Source: Istiophorus platypterus
Taxonomy: Eukaryota; Chordata; Actinopteri; Istiophoriformes; Istiophoridae
Length of the DNA stretch: 64,000 nt
NCBI GenBank assembly: GCA_016859345.1
Contig: CM029124.1
Coordinates: 12,488,480-12,552,479 of the forward strand
Reading direction: 5' to 3'
Every line of letters begins with the position of its first letter. The first letter of the stretch is position 1. Position numbers and translations under genes: made by a program. The notes beneath the pieces were generated by a model. It was not told where the DNA came from. It saw only the letters and a list, made by a program, of their open reading frames with translations, and did no database searches. Shown here one piece after another: positions 1 to 11,766 of the stretch.

Positions 1-85
1 GTAAAAGGCACAAGGAAATGATCGCTAACACATTTCTTAAAAGAAAAGGTAGACAAGTATTTTCGCAGGGAGATCGATTTATTAC

Positions 86-3000
86 CTCATCAAAGAATGG
101 GTTATTTCCTCTTCTTATTCGAGTCCTGTGGGACTGTCTACATGCATTCACCTTGACCACTGGCTTGATGTTGTTGCCAGGCAGCTGTCTACCCTCAATA
201 ACTCGAACACGAATCTGGACATTACAAACAACAGTGAGGCAGCTGAACAAATAGTTAGACATTTTATCTGGATCCTTTTTGAAAAGGTACTATTGGTTTA
301 TTTGGGCTGACAAATACCAGCCTATTCAGTACAAACATGAGGCTGCTCAAATACATTTCTGGACCTAATACAAGAACAAAAATATGTTCCTGGGGATCAA
401 TCATATTTGTGAAACTTTTACCTCATTCAAAAACAAAAGGGTGTTCACAGGATAAATGTTACAATTCAAAAACAAAAGGGTGTTCACAGGATAAAGTTTC
501 AGTGTATGTTTACATTGTCATTCATGTGATTAACAATAAGATTTACTTTCTAAAATGTCATTCGCGATTATCCACAGACAGAGCAAACAAAACTTGAACA
601 ACACCTGGAAGTCCTGAGGCTTATTGGCCATGGCTCTGGGTCTCTTACGGCTGAGAGAGATTGGCTTGTGGTTGGGTTTTCCAGGTTGATTCAGTGAAGC
701 GGGAGCTCCACCCGGACTTCTGCCCTGACCTCCTCCCTCCATGACTGCCTCCCCCTCATCACCCTCATCACTCCCTCCTGTAACAGTTATCATAATAACT
801 CTTTGAAACAGTATCCCAAATACTTGTTCCATGCATCATAAACAGACAGCAAACACCTTCTCATTGGAGAAAAACTTACACTCAACACTGACAATAATCA
901 GAGAGAATAAACCCACAGAACCATATTTGTTTCTTTTAAGGTACACTTCAAAACTTACAACCCTTCCTAGTAATATTAAAGAACTTCTATGACTAGCAAT
1001 AACAGCAGCAAAAATGTTTTGGACTCAGTGTGATGCTATCCTGGGTCCCATATGAAAAAATAATTTTTAATTTAATAAGAGCCCCCAGTACACTTTATAA
1101 ATTTGTGGGACACCTGTTCATGGATGTGACTGTAATCAATTTGTTGAAAAGATCTGTTGGTTTCAAACTAATACTTTTACTTCGGTATTATTTTCCTTTT
1201 ATGTGCATGTGGTTAATTACTAATTGATATTTTATTTTTGTTTGCTTTCTATTGGGACTTGGCATCTGAAGGAAAATATGTAAATGAGGAATCATAAAGG
1301 GGAGCATTTCTTTTTTCTTAGGTTAACTGTCTACTTACCAGTATCCACATGAGACATATCTCCATCAGGCTGGTCATTTGGGTTTGGAGTGGTGCTGGCA
1401 GGTGGCTCATACCCAATAAGCAAATTAATGGTTGCCTGAAAAAAAACATATTTTCTCAATTAGCATTATCATCTCTCCTGATACCAAATTATGTCATATT
1501 TAGCAATTTCAACAACTTCCTGCAGAAAATAGACCAGGCATCATCCACTGCCAAAGCTGAGGCTGCCTTAGCTGATATTCTGTGACATGTCCGAATTCAC
1601 GTCTGCAAAAAAGTCACATGTATGTGTATTGAATTTGTTTAGGATAATGTTATTCACCCCAACAGCTTGTTGTTTCTCATTGATCAAGGGCACATTCTTG
1701 GAAGGGAGGGATTTTACTTGACCACTGGCCAGGTCTCTCAGCGAGATTTTTGCCGAGCCAATGAATCTGAAAAGCAATCAGGTAAACACTCATTTAGTCA
1801 GACAATCATACAAACATCAGTAAAGAACTCACTGCAGCTGGAGAGAAACAATTGCCGCTGACTGAAGGGGCAGCAAGGATGAAAAGCTAAAAGAAACAAT
1901 AGGGAGGATGCTTTGGTTCCTCTGTCTGTGAGAAACTTTACAGTTATCGCACATGGGGATTGGGAACAGTGTTCATAACTGTGGCTGGTGGTAGCCCTGG
2001 GTAGTTGACGGTTTCCACTTCCCAAATTTCACTTCTTCACATTATGAGACACTGAGCATTGGCCCCTACATTGTTACTTTGGCTACCAACAGAAGTCATG
2101 CAACAACAGTGATTAATAACCATAATGGATTGCAACACTTTGGGAGTTTTCTAAAATCATCATTGTCTACTTGGTGACAAAAATACTGTCTTGACCCCTG
2201 ATAAATATTCATATCTAAAAAATATTTTCCTGGTGACAGATTCCACTTTGCTTGGCTAATTCTGGCAAAAGAGCCATTATGAGGCAACGACAGCATCTTT
2301 CAAAGGGACAAATGGGAGACTTTGCTCAGGGACAAGAACCAGCTGGTTACACAGGAGAGAAAAAGTGCCCAAGAAAAAAACAGGAAGATGGAAACAATTA
2401 ATGTGTACCACAGGCATGTGTTGGGCAGTCTTCGACCGGTTTGAGGGAGGACAAACTTAGAACGAGTGAAAAGATAGTCTTAAGTAAGTAACATGAGAAC
2501 AAGCATGCACTCTTTTCTCTTCTCTTTTTCTCAATAGATGAGCCATTACTCAATGTTATGTAGAGCTTAAAAGAACTTCGGTCATCCTTAAAAAGCAGGG
2601 TCAGTCGTGGAAAAAATCTGGTAAGGCAATCTACTATTTCCGTCACTGCATATGCCACAGGCTAGGACATGTTTATGCAGATTAACGTCTGTATACATAG
2701 CTCTCTTAGGAGACAAGAAAACAATACTCTAGTCTCAAATATTTGAATCTGCTCTAGTGAAGAAAAAGACACTGATTTTTGACCACAGGCCAAATAGATG
2801 ATATTTTCCGTGCATATTGATATTTTTCTATACTATACACAATTTTCCTAGATTGTAGACTTAGTCTGTATTTCCAATCGAAAATCTTCCCTCCAGAGTC
2901 AGCTTGATACCGCATATAAAAGTTATAAAAGTACTACCACCAGTCAACAGGAATGTGCCAAAGACAAGCCAGAGCAGGCTCTCTGATTAACCCCACTCCT

Positions 3001-4672
3001 TTGCTGCAGACAAGGATCATGGAAAAATAAAAAATGTGTGCGTGGCTGAGACAGACACGCCTCCCCCCTCGGCCCCCACTCCATGTGTCTGCCTCAAAAT
3101 GTTGTACAGTATAAACAATCATTAGAGTGACTTACCTGCACTGCAGGAAGACAAAATCACAAGAACCATAATGGTAAAAAAAATGCATATATGTACCTCA
3201 CATACTGAAAAACAACAGAAAATGAAGCAGAGTAATGAATAACTGGCAAAAGGTGATTTTCTTTTTTCCTTTTAAGGCAACATTCCTCCCATAAAAGCTG
3301 GAGCTGGTTTGTGAGGGAGACAAAGCACCTTCTTTATTAATGCTGAAAGTCTTAACATGATGGCATTGAGTCCTGTGGTAATACGGTTCAGTGAAGTTAA
3401 AAACATGCTACCCTGCTCCTTAGGAGGTGATCATAATAACTATATTCAACACACTGTTAGAATAAACAGTATAGAGGTTGTGATACTGGAAGTTTGGCCA
3501 CAACTGCTGAGTAATAACATCTTTTGTAGCTCTTGGGTTTGGTTTTTTTTGGAGGGGAGTTTCGGTAATGACTGCCTATACTCTGTCATGGGGAAGTCAT
3601 TCTCACTCAGGGGTCCTCCTCTGAGAGAAAATGGTCATGTATTCATTCACTTTAGGACAAAACTTTTTTTTTTTAGCAGAACACATGTTGCTAAGTAAGA
3701 AAAATACAAACATTACTCATGCAAATGTGACAATTTCTCCATGTGATGCCCGTCATACACGTACTTATCTTTGCCGATTGTTTCATAGTCCTTCACGACT
3801 ACGTTGATGAATGAGGAAGCATCCAAGGAAGAGCCTTTTAGATCAAATTCAAGGGCCTGTAATTATAAGGAAGAGACATGTACAATATATCACCAATTTT
3901 AAGTCCGGTAATAGCAGCTCGCAGGTCAGTAATCATTCCCCAATAAACAAATCTGTGTGCACTGTTACTCTCGAACATTACAGCTAACTTTAATTCCCCA
4001 CTTACTTCATTCCAAACAGGATTCAATTCATTGTCAATTGCTTTGGTTTTCTTCTTTTCACCTATAAGCACATAATAAAACTATATTTATTGGCGTGAAT
4101 TTACCAGATAAAAGAAGAGAGACCCGTTGTTGTGATATTAAACCAGTTTCTTCAAACCAAAATGAAATCACTGAGTAAACATTTCGCAATTTCCTGGGAG
4201 CAGATGAAAACTTAATGCAGAAAAGATGTTTAATAATAAAAACAATAATAATAATAATAATAATAATAATAGTAATAAAAAAGACCAAGCCTTCTGGCAA
4301 AGAAAGCTGCTCTCTCTGGAAACAGGGTTTTCCTGACCTTATAAGGTTGCAGTCTTTTGTATATGAATCACTGTCAAAATCTAGGGAAGCATGCACAAAC
4401 TGCTACCTAACATTTAAGCAGGAATGATTTCCAAAAACCTCAAGGATGACAGAGAGGATGATAGCTTAACAGAAACTTTGAAACTTTCTGCATCATCAGT
4501 CTAAAACAGAAGACTTAACAGAGCATAAAGCAGAGTCCCGGGGGGGGGAGAAGAAGTCAAGTGTTGATCAGTGGTATCTCTCACCTCTGAAGACAACCGC
4601 AGCTATCGGATCTGGGTTTCCAATTTTCTTCTTGGGGATCCCGCAAGCGGACTCGACAACGACCCGCAGCAT
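86..4672 (-). CDS. myof: Myoferlin, N-terminal part (seven coding exons; gene continues beyond position 1)
   Basis: Ferlins are large tail-anchored proteins with several C2 domains that act in Ca2+-dependent membrane fusion and repair; myoferlin acts at the plasma membrane and endosomes. Coding exons in transcript order: 4585-4672, 4006-4061, 3765-3856, 1658-1766, 1339-1435, 605-777, 86-214. Their sum is 744 nt (248 codons), all phases close and all introns are GT/AG. The start ATG (complement of 4670-4672) opens with MLRVVVESA, the usual ferlin start. C2A covers about residues 1-115, with the signatures KKKTKAIDNELNPVWNE and VVVKDYETIGKDK. An acidic Gly/Pro-rich linker follows (about 116-205), then NKPQDFQ and the first strands of C2B (IRVRVIEGRQLPGNN through RRGNNPFFDE). 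The C2A matches myoferlin better than dysferlin, whose equivalent reads KKRTKVIKNSVNPVWNE, and the neighbours (cep55, ffar4, pde6c) agree. The remaining C2, FerA and DysF domains and the membrane anchor are outside the window. Confidence 0.92.
425..495. repeat. Two-copy tandem repeat, 39-bp period
   Basis: Positions 425-456 and 464-495 are identical 32-bp copies (starting attcaaaaacaaaaggg) separated by 7 bp. They lie in the myof intron between the exons 605-777 and 86-214. Confidence 0.9.
1767..3764 (-). other. myof intron 3
   Basis: This 2-kb intron lies between the exon ending at 3765 (donor complement gtacgt) and the exon starting at 1766 (acceptor complement ttttcag). It is AT-rich. I see no exon, RNA gene or clear mobile element in it. 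Confidence 0.6.
4243..4278. repeat. (AAT)n microsatellite
   Basis: About 11 units of AAT/ATA with one interruption, in myof intron 1 (4062-4584). Confidence 0.9.
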
Positions 4673-5161
4673 TTCGCAGCAAGTCCGAGTTTACGTTCAG
4701 CTATTCATCCGTCAGATGAAACAAACCGAGACGGGCAGCAACCCCCCCAACACACACACACACACACAGAGGAGGAACCGAAAGGCGCAGATGTGTGAGC
4801 GGAGCGGACGCAGAGAGGCAGCGCCGCTCCTGATTCAGGGCGCCACCCAGCTCGGGTGGAGCTGGGGCAACGAGCGAGAGGGACTCAAAGTGAAACTTTA
4901 TCCCCTAACTTTTTAACTTCTTCTTTTTTGTTGTTGTTGTTACCCCCCATCCCGAAAATGTTTCATCTTAACAACCTGGAAAACTCGCTCGATATCAATA
5001 CTTGAGAAGTACAGGTTGATTCGTCCAGGTGATAGACCACCGGGCTCCGTCCGCTCATCTCGCGGCCTGCGGCGCCCCCTTCAGTCGTGTCGGTGGAAGC
5101 TAAGCTAGATATTAGCACCAAATTATGCAAACGGGACGCTCTCCTAATCGTTTTTAATCAG
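4673..5161. promoter_or_regulatory. Divergent promoter region of myof and cep55
   Basis: The myof start codon (4672, minus) and the cep55 reading frame point away from each other. The stretch 4790-4880 and around 5040-5085 is GC-rich with several CpGs, unlike the AT-rich surroundings. A (CA)n run sits at 4750-4768. A good donor context (aatcag|gtaaga) at 5161/5162 suggests that a non-coding cep55 exon 1 ends at 5161 and joins an exon with its acceptor shortly before 6265. The head-to-head arrangement is seen directly; the transcription starts and the 5' exon are inferred. Confidence 0.55.
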
Positions 5162-6264
5162 GTAAGACTTTATTACCTCGATGAAGTATTTAAACAACCG
5201 AAGCATGCATGTGGTTAAGCTGTAAAACCTTTGGTCTAGGTTCAAAAAAAAAAAGGAAATAGAAATTGCGCGGGATGTTTAGCCGGAGCATCGAAGGCAG
5301 CGCAGTCGTTTCTCTTAATTTCACATCTTCCCTTTCCTGCAGAGGTAACAATATTTGAATTAACATTAACTACAATGGACTTGGTGAAATAAGTTGTGTT
5401 AGAAATTTAAGAATTTTGGTTGATCTAAACATCTATTCTACTTTATCAACGCCCTACTCTAGCTAAACGTTAGCTAACCTTGCTAGTCTTTAAGTGGTAT
5501 TATCCTCTCTTCATCGATCTCATTGACTAACCTAACGTCTAAGTGATGAATATGGCGAGTAAAATATCTCTTATTTTGTTGAATAATTGATCGAAATTGG
5601 CTGATAAAATCTAGCATCTAATTACCAGTTAAAAACCAAGACCCTTACATATCAGTTAATTTAGCTAACGATGGCTCTTGTTAACTTTAGCTCCTGTCAG
5701 AAAATGCACGAAACTCGGTATTTATAATGTACAAATATGAATCGTTTGTTGTTTCCTCAATAGTCCCACTTCTCAGAGCCTTTAGTGGGTGTTAGTGGAA
5801 TTTTTTTACCATTTGACCTTCATCAGGAAGCAGTTGGCCCATTGTCCTTTTTCCCCTGAGCGCTGGGACATGTTGGGTTTAAAGGTTGAGCTACAAAATT
5901 AAACAATCGCTGTTTGTAATATTCCGTCCAGCTCCAGAAAATTTCACTAACAAACATCTCTAAATTACATGCAGTCAAATACAACCACCAACATCGCTAA
6001 TGTAAACAGAGAGTTATTGACTGGGACTTCATTAGATTTGAAGTGTATATTTTTTTCCTTTCAATCCCTTTTGAATTCCTTGGAGAACAAACTTGGGTCC
6101 AGCTCAAATTTTCCCTGTGGCTAATAACAACAGCCAGAAGGAAATAAACTTTGACCCATCCAGAATGTTTATGTTTGAAACTGTATACTCTGACGTAAAC
6201 AGTACATTTAAGATGTGTTATTTTTGTGTCGGTCACTTGTAATATTTGCGAAGAGGTGACAGCG
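5162..6264 (+). other. Probable cep55 5' intron and 5' UTR
   Basis: AT-rich, with no supported coding sequence. If a non-coding exon ends at 5161, this is its intron plus a few bases of 5' UTR. Candidate acceptors just before the start codon are gcgaag (6254) and gtgacag (6262). Confidence 0.45.
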
Positions 6265-9200
6265 ATGGCATCCTCCAAACGTAAGAGTTTCTTTAGGAAA
6301 AAACGCAACTCAGAGCTGTCTATGGTTGTTTGCAGCCTGCGGAAGGAGAATGCCCGTATGAAGAAGACCCTGGTTGAGTTGTCTCGTCAGCTTTCAGAGC
6401 ATTACACGCTAGTGGAGGTAAACTGCAGGTCAAACTACTATTCAATCAAACTATCTGATGACTCATGTTAGCATTAACCCAGCATGAGTCAATAAACCAA
6501 GGATACTAACAGTGCACTGAGAGTGGTAGTGCTCTACAATAGCCAGCCAACAGTGAACAACTTTTTCCTTTTTGTCTGTCGGCAGAGATTTCTCTCCCTT
6601 GAAACAGTCAGGCTGGAGAGTCTTCAGCAGCTGGCGGCAAAAGATGAGAAGACTGCTCTGCAGTCGGAGCAGCTGAGTAAGAAAGGAGGGAACCCGATGG
6701 ACAAAGTGAGTATGAGGAGAATAGCCGCTTACGCCAGGGAGATTGAAGAAATCAAGAAAAAACTTGTGACAGTCTCAACTAGGTGCCAGTATATCGAGGG
6801 AAAAGTTGCAGGAAAGAAGGTACAGCAGGATTCATGTCTGATAGTGCTAGTACTCACTATACTGAGAGAAATAAAAACAAACCATACATCTTTACAAGTC
6901 AGAGGAACAATACACAATATGAGTTACTAACACAAGACGGAATTTATTTTTAAAAATAAAAGAAGCTATTACAATTCATGATATTTGGCACTTCCAGTTA
7001 AATCATTACACTGTTAGATGCTACTCAATAAATTCTAATGTTTTTACCAGGCTTAGGTGCACAATAGTAGCATGTAATAGCCCATATTTTCAATAAGCCA
7101 TGAATGTGTAACAGTTAGCCAGCACACACAATACCCTGAAACTGGAATTCAGCTGTCATCAGTTTACCACTTACACCTGACATTTCAAATATCTTCTGTA
7201 AAAAAGGCTGAAGGATGTGTTGCTGCTTTGGGAGTTTGGGTTACTACCCCTCCAGTATCTTACAACTGTTATACCACTAGATGGCAGTACTTTTTAATAA
7301 ATGGCAGTCTTCCTTATAGATGAGAAATACTTTTACCATTAAAAGACACTACCTCATGCAGAGCATACCATCACAGTGAAATTCTGGATATTGTAGAGGT
7401 CCTAACATTTTGTTGCTCTAAATTCTTTGTTTTGCACTTTGTTATGGTGTCTCGGTGTTACAAGGTGGTTAGTTTTTTATTTGAATATGTGTAAGGCTAT
7501 ATTTAATTTTACTGTTGTCTCCTAGGACTCAAATTCAGATGAACAGGCCTCAACCATCATCATAAAAGAGCTCCAAAATCACCTCAGAGATGTAAGCCCT
7601 TTGTTGATGCCACCCGGCTTGAGGGGTCTTCTTTGTTTGAATTTTTCCATTAATATCTAACCCACTTTCCTGTATTCTCGGTTATTTTTTTACTTTCCAC
7701 TATGTTTTTGCAAAATTATCGGTGAGTATGTGTGCCTGTATACAGTGAACTTGTCTTTCTTAGTATTTGTGCTTTGGAGCCATCCCCTTGGCACAAGTCT
7801 GTTTCTGTCTTTCTCTGTTATGTGTTTCTCATTCTTGTATTCAACCCCCTGAGGCCTTGGAGAAGAACAAGCAGTGGCTGGAATATGACCAGGAGAGAGA
7901 GGCCTATGTGAGGGCAATTATGGCCAGAATGTTATGGCTGGAGAAGCAGCTGAACGAAGCCAATCAGGCCCGCTCACAGCAGCACAATGAACAGCATTCA
8001 GATGGTGAGCCCGAAGGCCAGTGGGCAGTGGGCACTCAACACTGGGGCAACAAGGGGCAGGAGACTGTCACAACAAGGTTTTTAAGATATCAAGATTAGA
8101 CTGGAGTAGCCCACTATGTTGGATACTTGGCCTCGGACCACATTTATAAAATCATGTGTTTTATTACTACACGTTGTATGTGCAAAGCTGTATCTAACAT
8201 CTTTGGTTGTATATGCAAATGTATAAATTTTCCCTCTTATTTAAACTTTCTTTTCATACATTGTCTGCTTGTCTTATTATAGAGAAGGAACGAATACAGC
8301 AGATGCAGGAGCACTATGAAAGACTCTTAAAGAAAGCCAAAGACGAGCTGCAGGTGCTGAGGGAGCAGGTCAACATCACCCACCAGAACCTAATAATAAC
8401 CCAAGACTGGTATGTCTGCTATTAAAAGATATATGAATATAGGATCTTGTACAAAATTGGAGAAGGTTAGGATGTTAGTCAGCTACAGGACAAACCACTT
8501 GATGTGTAGGTGCAACATAAAGGAGATGGAGGTGGAGAAGCTCAAGAAGCAGCTGCAGAATGAAGAAATGAGCAGAAAAAAAAGCGCATCAGAAGGTCAT
8601 CATTGCTCTGAGGATGGAGAGCAACAGCTGAGCGATGAGACCAAAGACCTTCAATGCAGACTGGATGAGGAGAGGCGCAGGTCAGCTAACTTTGAACTCC
8701 AGGTACGTCTTCATTGAACATCTTTTTCAGTAACTATGAAAAATAAAAATCTCACATTCATCATAAAAGACAAGAAAGTCACAAAATAAAAAGTAGACCT
8801 CTCTCTTCCCAGGCAAATCTCTTTCAAAAGTTTATGTTAAATTATCATCATGCAGACCAGGAAAAGATTGCAGACCTGGAGCGACAGGTATGACAAGCAC
8901 GCTCATTTTGTTAGTATTAGCTAGAAATTGAGGGATGTTGCAAATCCATTCACTCATAATGATGGCACAGTTTAATTACACTCTATAGGTAGGACTGGCA
9001 ACAGCATGCCATTCTTTCTTACATCTTTGCTTTCCTTCCAACTGAAAATTAGTCCTCACATGAGCAAAGTAGATATTTATATTTACCTGAAATATATGCC
9101 ACCCACACCTATGCAATATTACAGTTTTGACTCTGGTATCTTTTTTTCAATTTTAGCTCAAGATTTCTTCAGAAGACCTTGCAGATGAGAGGCAGGATTG

Positions 9201-9829
9201 TTTGTATTTAAAGAAGCAAATGATACGTGTCCTAAAGAGGCTGCAAAAAACAGAAGACCACGTAACAAAAGAGTCAAAGGTTGGCATGAATAGAGCAAAG
9301 GTCTAGATTTGTAATTGTTATAATTGATGAAACTTAAAGCTGCATTAATAGATTCATGGTCACTTTGAAACAGCTTTTTTTTCACTAAAAACAGCTACCT
9401 GCCTGAACTAGTGTTTAGGAGGCAAAGTTTTAGGCCAGAAAACCAAAATAATAATGATACAAAATAGACTAATAGACTCCTTGTATCCAAGGGGAACTGC
9501 CAGTGTCAGATAATAATTCTATGTGAGTTTGTGTTTCAGTGCAGCCTTAAGTTTTGCTGAATAGGAGTGATGATGAAAAGCTGGCTTAATCGAGTCCTGT
9601 TAACCATGACTGACAGATGACTCCATGTACATCTTAGAGAGAACAGCAGGATTGCAACTCAAGTAAAGCGACACACCCTCCTTCCCAGCTCTCCAGAGAC
9701 AGCCTGACGTCCCCTGCTCACAGCAGCTTGCTGAACGAAAGCTTCCTGGAGTGTCCTGGCTGCCGGGCTGAGTATCCTGCCAGTGACTACAGAGAACTGA
9801 TGAACCACCTGGAAATTTGTCTCGACTGA
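6265..9829 (+). CDS. cep55: Centrosomal protein of 55 kDa (CEP55), coiled-coil midbody protein
   Basis: CEP55 is a coiled-coil protein recruited late to the midbody, where it binds ALIX and TSG101 and brings in ESCRT-III for abscission. Nine coding exons: 6265-6417, 6586-6819, 7526-7591, 7854-8004, 8283-8409, 8510-8702, 8813-8887, 9157-9279, 9689-9829. They total 1263 nt (420 aa; human has 464), with all phases closed and GT/AG ends. The ATG at 6265 has G at -1 and +4 and begins MASSKRKSFFRKK. Residues about 25-375 are Glu/Lys/Gln-rich heptad coiled coil. Exon 4 (from residue 152) carries ALEKNKQWLEYDQERE, close to human ALEKNQQWLVYDQQRE at the start of the ESCRT/ALIX-binding region. The last exon holds LNESFLECPGC and a C2HC zinc finger with Cys396, Cys399, His414 and Cys418, as in the ubiquitin-binding finger of CEP55. 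A polyadenylation signal follows at 9910. Zebrafish nomenclature may call it cep55l. Confidence 0.94.
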
Positions 9830-9909
9830 GCCGAACCTCAAACCTCTTCAGTTCTGTAATGTGGTTTGATTTTGATCCACACTGTCAAACCACAGATGCA
9901 AGTTATTTT

Positions 9910-9915
9910 AATAAA
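9910..9915 (+). terminator. Polyadenylation signal of cep55
   Basis: AATAAA lies 81 bp after the cep55 stop codon, the first such hexamer downstream. Confidence 0.6.
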
Positions 9916-10019
9916 TTAGTGTTCAGTTGCTGAGTTTGTGATTTTTGATTTTTAGCCACACAAGGAGTGGGGCACTACTGATTACATTATCTGTCTATTG
10001 GCCAGTCCTGGATATTGGT

Positions 10020-10120
10020 CTAGACTGAAATATCACAGTTTTTGAGCGTATTGCCATGAAAATTGGTCCAGACATTCAGGGTTCCCAGAAGACGAAGACT
10101 GACCTGGGTACAGAAATTTC
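10020..10120. repeat. Fragment resembling a dispersed teleost repeat
   Basis: The phrases ttgccatgaaaattggtcc and agacattcagggttccc resemble a very common fish repeat containing 'tgccatgaaatttggtacagacattca'. This is recognised from memory and the family is not named. It directly abuts the left arm of the foldback repeat at 10121. Confidence 0.4.
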
Positions 10121-10708
10121 CATATAAGAAGTTCCTGAAAGGCACAGAGTGTTGAGAGGTGTCGAAACTATTTTAGCATCTTTTTCTAAAGCTGTTCAGC
10201 AAAGTAAACTCTTGGTGTCATGAAGAAAATTCACAAGAATAGGTTCAATTGAATCAATTGTTGTGAGTTTTGCTATATTCAAGATCCCTGGATAACAATT
10301 TCTACTGGTTCCCTGCCTAGCATCATACAGCATCATCACCAAGAAAAATTTTAATTTGTTTAATGCTTTTTGAGTGTATGACCATCTACCCGAAAAGTTA
10401 ATGAAATTTTGTGTGATATTTTGCCAAATCACACTAATGTGGGTCCTTGTCCTCTGGCGCTCTCTGTTCATCCAGATGAATGGCTCAAAACAGCTTGTGT
10501 AATTTAATCCCCTTCCTGTGCTATTTACAGACATGGATTAGTATTGCTAGCCAGCAATATGGGGTGTCAGAGGTCTGTGCAATGGCTGTTGGATTTGAAA
10601 GGGAACATGGCACCAAAAGTTTACTTAGCCTAACAGCTTTAGAAAAAGATGCTAAAAATAGTTTTGACACCTCTCAACACTCTGTGCCTTTCAGGAACTT
10701 CTTATATG
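10121..10708. mobile_element. Foldback element: long inverted repeat with about 100-bp arms
   Basis: The left arm (about 10121-10222) is the near-perfect reverse complement of the right arm (about 10605-10708). For example, aagaagttcctgaaaggcac at 10127 pairs with gtgcctttcaggaacttctt at 10684, and agcatctttttctaaagctg pairs with cagctttagaaaaagatgct. The arms flank about 380 bp of AT-rich sequence with no convincing transposase. This fits a non-autonomous foldback or MITE-like DNA element, or two oppositely inserted copies of one repeat. Target-site duplications were not resolved. Confidence 0.65.
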
Positions 10709-10859
10709 CAAATGCCTGGAAATGGGAATTCAGAACATGAGCTTGGCCTGTCTCAGAGACAAACTTAGGGCCAGGCCAGAGGGTGTGTCTTCTGGGTGCC
10801 CTGTTGATTATTGTTAACACCAGACATGACAAAAAACTCAGAGAAAGGCAGATGTGTGT

Positions 10860-11090
10860 TGGTTGTAAAGTACAGCACAATATTACAAGTGGGTTTTTTT
10901 TGTGCTGGAAAACTGGCAAACTCGTCAGGAAGCGAAGGAAGGGACAGTTTAGAGGATGGCTGTTTTTAGCAATATACTTTAAGAGTTTTTAAGCTTTAAG
11001 AGCCACATTCTTAAAGGAAAATTCTCTGTATTTTTTCTTATTTTGAAAAGATTAACACTAACATCCGTCTGTATATATTTAAAATCTCTG
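10860..11090 (+). pseudogene. Partial, decayed copy of the ffar4 exon 2/intron 2 junction
   Basis: About 220 bp here align in the same orientation with 12505-12720. The similarity begins in the last ~25 coding bases of ffar4 exon 2 (tacagcacaatattacaagt here; tacagcaaaatactacaggt in the gene) and runs through the start of intron 2. Shared blocks include gtgctgg, gtcaggaag, gaaggaagggacagtt, gccacattcttaaagga and the stretch ctgtatatatttaaaa. The donor-site G at the junction has become A in this copy. I see no matching copy of exon 1, the rest of exon 2 or exon 3 nearby, so this is a fragment and cannot encode a receptor. A shared dispersed repeat is the alternative. Confidence 0.6.
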
Positions 11091-11766
11091 TTGTCCTCCT
11101 AAACATTTTAAATAAAATCCCTGCAGGGTTTGCACAAGAAGAAAAGGCTGTATTTAGGATAGCCTGTTATCAGTTACTATATCATTACTCAGGACATAAA
11201 CCTGGTAATCTTGTGCATGGTGTATAAAAAAGTGGGGTCTAATTAATTAGATCTCAACAGCTAATTTGCGGTTTACACAGTATTACTGTTCAACAGGTGC
11301 ACTGATTGAAGATTAGAACTCGGATTAACCCAAAGAGAAGTCATCTCAATTTCAGCTAACAACAAACTGTAGCGTGTGGCAATTAAATCTAGAGCTATTC
11401 CTGAGGAAAGGATCCAGAGTTTGCAAGCACAGCTATGTTAGGCATTTGTTGGAAAGTACAAAAAAGAGATTTACCGAAGCAATATGACACTGAAGTAGCA
11501 CAGGTTAAAATTATGTTTCACTACACATTGGGGGGAGTAAGAGCACAAGGAACATCTTGTAATGTTTGACTTCCCTTCAGGTAGCAGCTGGAGCAAACAG
11601 CATCGAAAAGGTTAGCCACCACCCTCCATGCCTACTCCCACTCCCCCTCCCTTTCTCAGTTATCAGTTCGTGCCTTATCAGCTTCTTCCCCCATTCACTT
11701 ATCTTTTGGTCACCACAGTGGAATCACTTAACATCATAGGTCTAAACAACTTTTTTTTTAACCTCT
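11091..11766 (+). promoter_or_regulatory. Upstream region of ffar4
   Basis: No supported ORF. A pyrimidine-rich stretch (about 11618-11700) lies before the start codon. No clear TATA box was identified, so promoter activity is inferred from position alone. Confidence 0.3.

Noticed and set aside
10196..10534. 112-codon minus-strand frame inside the foldback element
   Set aside because: No transposase signature (no DDE or zinc-finger pattern), and most of it is AT-rich internal sequence, so it is not annotated as a gene.
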